This document shows, piece by piece, positions 60,568 to 64,000 of a stretch of DNA of 64,000 nt. A program made the position numbers and the translations under genes. Within the stretch, counting starts at the first letter, position 1. The number at the start of each line of letters is the position of its first letter. Below the pieces are notes generated by a model. The model made no database searches. It had not been told where the DNA came from and saw nothing but the letters and a program-made list of their open reading frames with translations. Source of the DNA: an uncultured Opitutia bacterium (GTDB lineage Bacteria; Verrucomicrobiota; Verrucomicrobiia; Opitutales; Opitutaceae). The stretch spans positions 1-64,000 of the forward strand of contig CAITWF010000016.1 in NCBI GenBank assembly GCA_903896015.1. The letters are read 5' to 3'.

Positions 60568-62595
60568 ATGCCTTACCCCGAGCAACATTTCCGCTGGACG
60601 TTCGAGCTCGTTTCCCCGCCCGAGGCCCTCTGGCCGCTCGTTTCCAACACCGATCGCTTCAACCGCGACTGCGGTTACCCGCCGATCACCGTCGTGCCTA
60701 CGCCCTCGCAACAGGCGGCCACACTCACCAACGCCCGCCGCATCCGCGTGAGTCTCATGGGGCTCGTGATTGAGTGGGACGAACTCGCCTTCGAGTGGCT
60801 CGCTCCCCAAAGGTTCGGCGTCGATCGCACGTATTACAGCGGACCGGTCGCGCGCATGGTGATGGCTTGCGAACTCACTCCGCGGGACGACGGGGGCTCG
60901 AGTCTCCACTACGACATTCGGCTCACCCCGTCGTCACTGTTCGGGAAAATTGCCCTGCCCTTCACGATCGGAAAAAAAGCCCGCGCGACGACCGAACGCG
61001 TATTCCGCCACTACGACGAAATCGCGCAACGCGGCCTGCGCACCTCGCAACTCGCACAAAGACCCGCGCTCGCCGCCGGCGGCGTAGCCCGCCTCGCCGC
61101 GATCAGCCGCGCCCTCGTTTCCGACGCCGCACAACCCGCCTCGCTCGTCGCAAAGTTGCAACGCTTCCTCACCACCGCCGACGATCTCGCCGCCGCGCGC
61201 ATCCGGCCCTACGCGCTCGCTGACGAGTGGCACACCGATCGGCGCGAGACGCTCAAATGTTTTCTCCATGCCACGCGCGCCGGCCTGCTCGACTTCAGCT
61301 GGGATCTCGTCTGCCCGCATTGCCGCGGCGCGAAGGCCCCCCGCACCACGCTCGGCGAAGTAAAGGCGACCGCGCACTGCGACACCTGCAACGTCGATTT
61401 TACCGCCCACTTCGATCAATCGGTCGAACTTACGTTCACGCCTAACGCCTCCGTGCGCGCCGTCCCGCGCATCGACTACTGCATAGGCGGTCCGCAGGTC
61501 ACGCCCCACGTTGTGGCCCAGCAGGCGCTGCGTCCCGGCGAGACCCGCGCGTTGCCGCTTTCGCTTGTGCCCGGCCGCTACCGCGTGCGCTCGCCGCAGC
61601 TCACCGCCCAACACGCGTTTCGAGTTGAGCCAGCCGCGGGTGGGTCATCAGTGGGTGGGGCCGGCTCTCCGAGCCGACCTGAGTTCCAGCCACCGCTCCT
61701 CCCGCGCCCTACGGAAATTACCTCTGAATCCAGGCCCGCTCGGAGAGCGGACCCCTCCTCCAATCTCGCGTCCACCGACGCCGCTTCGGAGCAGCCGCCC
61801 CACCCGTTAAACATCCGGATCGATCTCGCCGCCGCGTCGCTCCCCGAATCCTCCGTCGCCGCCAACGGCGAACTCACCCTCGTCAACGCCACCGATCGCG
61901 ACCACCTCGCGATCGTCGAACACCTCGCGTGGAGCGATCAATCGACAACCGCCGCCGAAGTCACCTCGCTCCAACTCTTCCGCGATCTGTTCTCCCACGA
62001 GGTTCTGCGGCAGGGCGAACAGATCAGTGTCGGCACGATGACGGTCGTCTTCACCGACCTGAAAAACTCCACGCAGCTTTATCAGGACATCGGCGACGCG
62101 CCGGCCTTCGGCCGCGTGCTCACGCATTTCGAAATCCTCAAGGCCGCCGTCGCCGCCGAGGACGGTTGCATCGTGAAGACGATGGGCGACGCGATCATGG
62201 CCGTCTTCCCGCGCCCCGTCGCCGCCCTCCGCGCGATGCTCCACGCGCAACACTGGCTCGCGCACCCGACCGATTTTGCGCTGCCCGCCGGCCTCAACGT
62301 GCCGCCGTCATCGTTAAAACCGCTCGCGTTGAAAGCCGGCCTCCACTGCGGCCCCTGCCTCGCGATCAACCAAAACGATCGCCTCGATTACTTCGGCACA
62401 ACCGTAAATCTCACCGCCCGTCTCTGCGGCCTCTGCACGGGCAAGGACGTCATTCTCTCGTCCGCCCTCAGCGCAGATGCCGAGATCACCGCCCATCTCG
62501 CCGCCTCCAAGCCCGTGCTCACGACCTACCGCGAAACCGCCAAACTCAAAGGCTTCGGTGAGGCGGCCTTCGAGGTCTGGCGGATTACCCGATAG
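60568..62595 (+). CDS. class III adenylate/guanylate cyclase with SRPBCC and zinc-ribbon (DUF5939-like) modules
   Basis: A 675-residue soluble protein. Residues ~5-150 resemble an SRPBCC/polyketide-cyclase-like fold (FRWTFELVSPPEALWPLVSN). Residues ~180-350 carry a winged region and a zinc ribbon (CPHC...CDTC). Residues ~362-413 are a disordered linker encoded by a family A repeat. The cyclase domain starts near residue 480: VVFTDLKNSTQLYQDIGDAP (first metal Asp), VKTMGDAIMAVFPRP (substrate Lys and second metal Asp), HCGPCLAINQNDRLDYFGTTVNLTARL (the NxxxR catalytic pair). All catalytic residues seem present, so cAMP or cGMP synthesis is likely. Confidence 0.88.
   Translation: MPYPEQHFRWTFELVSPPEALWPLVSNTDRFNRDCGYPPITVVPTPSQQAATLTNARRIRVSLMGLVIEWDELAFEWLAPQRFGVDRTYYSGPVARMVMACELTPRDDGGSSLHYDIRLTPSSLFGKIALPFTIGKKARATTERVFRHYDEIAQRGLRTSQLAQRPALAAGGVARLAAISRALVSDAAQPASLVAKLQRFLTTADDLAAARIRPYALADEWHTDRRETLKCFLHATRAGLLDFSWDLVCPHCRGAKAPRTTLGEVKATAHCDTCNVDFTAHFDQSVELTFTPNASVRAVPRIDYCIGGPQVTPHVVAQQALRPGETRALPLSLVPGRYRVRSPQLTAQHAFRVEPAAGGSSVGGAGSPSRPEFQPPLLPRPTEITSESRPARRADPSSNLASTDAASEQPPHPLNIRIDLAAASLPESSVAANGELTLVNATDRDHLAIVEHLAWSDQSTTAAEVTSLQLFRDLFSHEVLRQGEQISVGTMTVVFTDLKNSTQLYQDIGDAPAFGRVLTHFEILKAAVAAEDGCIVKTMGDAIMAVFPRPVAALRAMLHAQHWLAHPTDFALPAGLNVPPSSLKPLALKAGLHCGPCLAINQNDRLDYFGTTVNLTARLCGLCTGKDVILSSALSADAEITAHLAASKPVLTTYRETAKLKGFGEAAFEVWRITR
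61651..61805. repeat. family A repeat inside the cyclase gene
   Basis: GTGGGTGGGGCCGGCTCTCC and GACCTGAGTT at the left and GCTTCGGAGCAGCCGCCCCACCC at the right reproduce both ends of the intergenic copy at 16919-17021. An additional GCTCGGAGAGC palindrome lies in the middle. It is read through in frame as a Ser/Pro/Arg-rich linker (VGGAGSPSRPEFQ and on). Confidence 0.85.
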
Positions 62596-62608
62596 GATCC
62601 AATCCGCC

Positions 62609-62641
62609 GGTGGGGCCGGCTCTCCGAGCCGGCCTGAGTTT
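62609..62641. repeat. family A repeat, left end only
   Basis: GGTGGGGCCGGCTCTCCGAG then CCGGCCTGAGTT: a perfect internal palindrome (GGCCGGCTC...GAGCCGGCC) directly after the cyclase gene. The right half of the element is missing or unrecognisable before the next gene. Confidence 0.75.
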
Positions 62642-62718
62642 CCGCCCGCGAAACTTCATCCTCCAACGCTTACTGGCCCACGCCCGTGTCTGGTCGAAGA
62701 ACGGACTCTAGCAGAGAA

Positions 62719-63201
62719 TCACGCTTTCTTATCCGATGCCTTGGTTGTTTCCGGCGGACGGAAAATTCCGCTCTCGCACGCGGCGACGAAACCCTCGGTC
62801 ACGCTCTTCAATTCCTCCCAGCGCGCCCGGATCGTTTTCGCCTCGTCCTTGGTGATGACGCTGTCGGATGACGACGTCGCGATCGTCGCGAGCATGTCGG
62901 CGAACTCGTGCACGATGTCGTTGGTGATCGGGATAAGCGGCTGGCCAGTGGGCAGGTTCTTCGGATTGCGGATGTAGAAGCCGCCCGCCTGCTCGCACAC
63001 CCACTGGGCGATGCGGGCGTCGCCCGTAACGCGGATGAGTTCGCCCACGCGATCGAGCGGACTGCCGGCGCCGCTGCCGCTCTCGTCCCCGGGAGTCTCG
63101 GCCCACTTGTAGATCAGCGAGAGCGAGAGACGCATCTCCGCCGCGATCTGTTTCGCGCTGGTTTTCTTCAGCACGTCCTTCATCACCTCGTGTGATTGCA
63201 T
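62719..63201 (-). CDS. HTH regulator resembling phage CII/CP76-type proteins
   Basis: A 160-residue protein with an N-terminal helix-turn-helix (VLKKTSAKQIAAEMRLSLSLIYKWAE), then DRVGELIRVTGDARIAQWVCEQAGGFYI. A helical C-terminal half (DIVHEFADMLATIATSSSDS, ITKDEAKTIRARWEEL) follows. The layout resembles the phage regulatory protein CII (CP76) family, which is also found as chromosomal genes without a prophage. No other phage genes are near. The start may be 63201 or an upstream ATG at 63225. Targets unknown. Confidence 0.75.
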   Translation of the reverse strand: MQSHEVMKDVLKKTSAKQIAAEMRLSLSLIYKWAETPGDESGSGAGSPLDRVGELIRVTGDARIAQWVCEQAGGFYIRNPKNLPTGQPLIPITNDIVHEFADMLATIATSSSDSVITKDEAKTIRARWEELKSVTEGFVAACESGIFRPPETTKASDKKA

Positions 63202-63350
63202 AGAGCGGCGAACATGCCGCGGCATTAGCCAAACGCAATCCCGCGCGTGCCGGCGCTAACATCCGGTGATAGCACCCGACCGGGAAATATTTTTTGCGTG
63301 CCTAACCCCACCCGCTTCTGGCTTACTGCGCATTCTTTTCGATCTTCCCC

Positions 63351-64000
63351 ATGAACATTCACGAGTATCAGGCCAAGGCGTTGTTTGAAAAATTTGGCGT
63401 GCCGGTCCCCAAGGGCGCCGCCGCCACCACGCCGGAGGAATTCACCAACGCGCTCGCCTCGCTCCCCGAGGGCCCGACGATGGTGAAGTCGCAAATCCAC
63501 GCCGGTGGCCGCGGCAAGGGCACGTTTACCAATGGCTTCAAGGGAGGCGTGAAGTTCACGAAGTCCAAGCACGACGCGAAGGAAATGGCCGCCAACATGC
63601 TCGGCCACACGCTCGTCACCGCGCAGACCGGCCCCGCCGGCCGCAAGGTCCAGACTGTCTACTTCACCGTCGCGAGCGACATCAAGAAGGAATACTACCT
63701 CGCGATCCTGCTCGATCGTGCGAGCTCGCGACCGGTGATCGTCGCCTCGACCGAGGGCGGCGTCGAAATCGAAAAAGTCGCGCACGACACCCCGGAAAAA
63801 ATTCATAAGGTCGTCATCGATCCCGCCTACGGCCTCGCCGATTTCCAAGTGCGTGACCTGATCTTCAAGCTCGGCTTCACCGGCGCGGAGGCGAAGAACG
63901 CCGGCAAGCTCATCCGCAATCTTTACACGATGTATTGGGAGACCGACGCTGCGATGGTCGAGGTCAACCCGCTTATCACGACGCCGACCGGCGAGGTCCT
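63351..64000 (+). CDS. sucC: succinyl-CoA ligase beta subunit (3' end outside the window)
   Basis: Forms succinate and ATP or GTP from succinyl-CoA with the alpha subunit SucD. The visible ~216 residues are the N-terminal ATP-grasp domain: MNIHEYQAKALFEKFGVPVPKG, MVKSQIHAGGRGKGTF, GGVKFTKSKHDAKEMAANMLG, LVTAQTGPAGRKVQTVYF, EYYLAILLDRASSRPVIVASTEGGVEIE, and the metal-site EVNPLITTPTGEV at the edge. It continues the TCA-cycle step after the sucA-sucB-lpdA products. Confidence 0.96.
   Translation, partial: MNIHEYQAKALFEKFGVPVPKGAAATTPEEFTNALASLPEGPTMVKSQIHAGGRGKGTFTNGFKGGVKFTKSKHDAKEMAANMLGHTLVTAQTGPAGRKVQTVYFTVASDIKKEYYLAILLDRASSRPVIVASTEGGVEIEKVAHDTPEKIHKVVIDPAYGLADFQVRDLIFKLGFTGAEAKNAGKLIRNLYTMYWETDAAMVEVNPLITTPTGEV

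Noticed and set aside
62719-63201. Prophage remnant suggested by the CII-like regulator
   Set aside because: No other phage gene, integrase or attachment repeat is nearby; this regulator type also occurs as an ordinary chromosomal gene.

Overview
The window is GC-rich, densely coded DNA from a Gram-negative bacterium. It most likely belongs to an Opitutaceae-like member of the Verrucomicrobiota. That placement is an inference from gene content and order: type II glutamine synthetase, an scr-dnaX pair, a kdsC-lptC-lptA-lptB-hprK cluster, GldG/DUF4340 ABC genes, TIR-TolB-TPR proteins, and many palindromic intergenic repeats. No rRNA, tRNA, CRISPR array, prophage or insertion sequence was recognised. 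The only structural RNA seen is the small SRP RNA.

Layout. 1-7 kb: the edge of a membrane protein gene; glnA with a sigma-54-type promoter; a very small kinase-like protein beside a PP2C phosphatase; dnaX with a poly-A frameshift site; the SRP RNA; and an ECF sigma factor with two envelope proteins. 7-18 kb: leuA with a possible attenuator, an esterase, rlmN, an Fsr-type MFS pump, a four-gene ABC/Gld-like operon and metF. 18-29 kb: a hydrogenase island. hypABFCDE (minus strand) diverges from hyaABCD plus a probable nickel permease (plus strand). The small subunit carries the cysteine pattern of oxygen-tolerant group 1 enzymes. 29-36 kb: a SUI1/YciH protein and the complete 2-oxoglutarate dehydrogenase complex sucA-sucB-lpdA. 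sucC begins at the far right edge, so TCA-cycle genes bracket the second half.

36-54 kb is the accessory part. It holds two intact TIR-TPR genes and one broken paralogue, and a truncated class V aminotransferase. It also holds an ATP-grasp / alpha-E / two transglutaminases / DUF2126 cluster predicted to make or modify peptides, rpiB, and a MarR-MhqO-MhqD-like quinone detoxification cluster. A RelB/RelE-type toxin-antitoxin pair sits between the real 3' end of a metallo-hydrolase gene and a second, diverged copy of that 3' end. 54-64 kb returns to housekeeping: a fused alpha/beta 2-oxoacid dehydrogenase E1, kdsC-lptCAB, hprK, rph, a class III nucleotide cyclase, a small regulator and sucC.

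The most unusual theme is a set of at least four interspersed palindromic repeat families. They occupy intergenic spaces and, in at least four places, have become coding sequence: the TIR-to-membrane linker, the E1 alpha/beta fusion linker, the cyclase linker and the N-terminus of KdsC. Other leads are the dnaX A10 slippery site, the leuA leader peptide with hairpin, the duplicated gene tail around the toxin-antitoxin pair, and an extra cysteine beside the hydrogenase proximal cluster.
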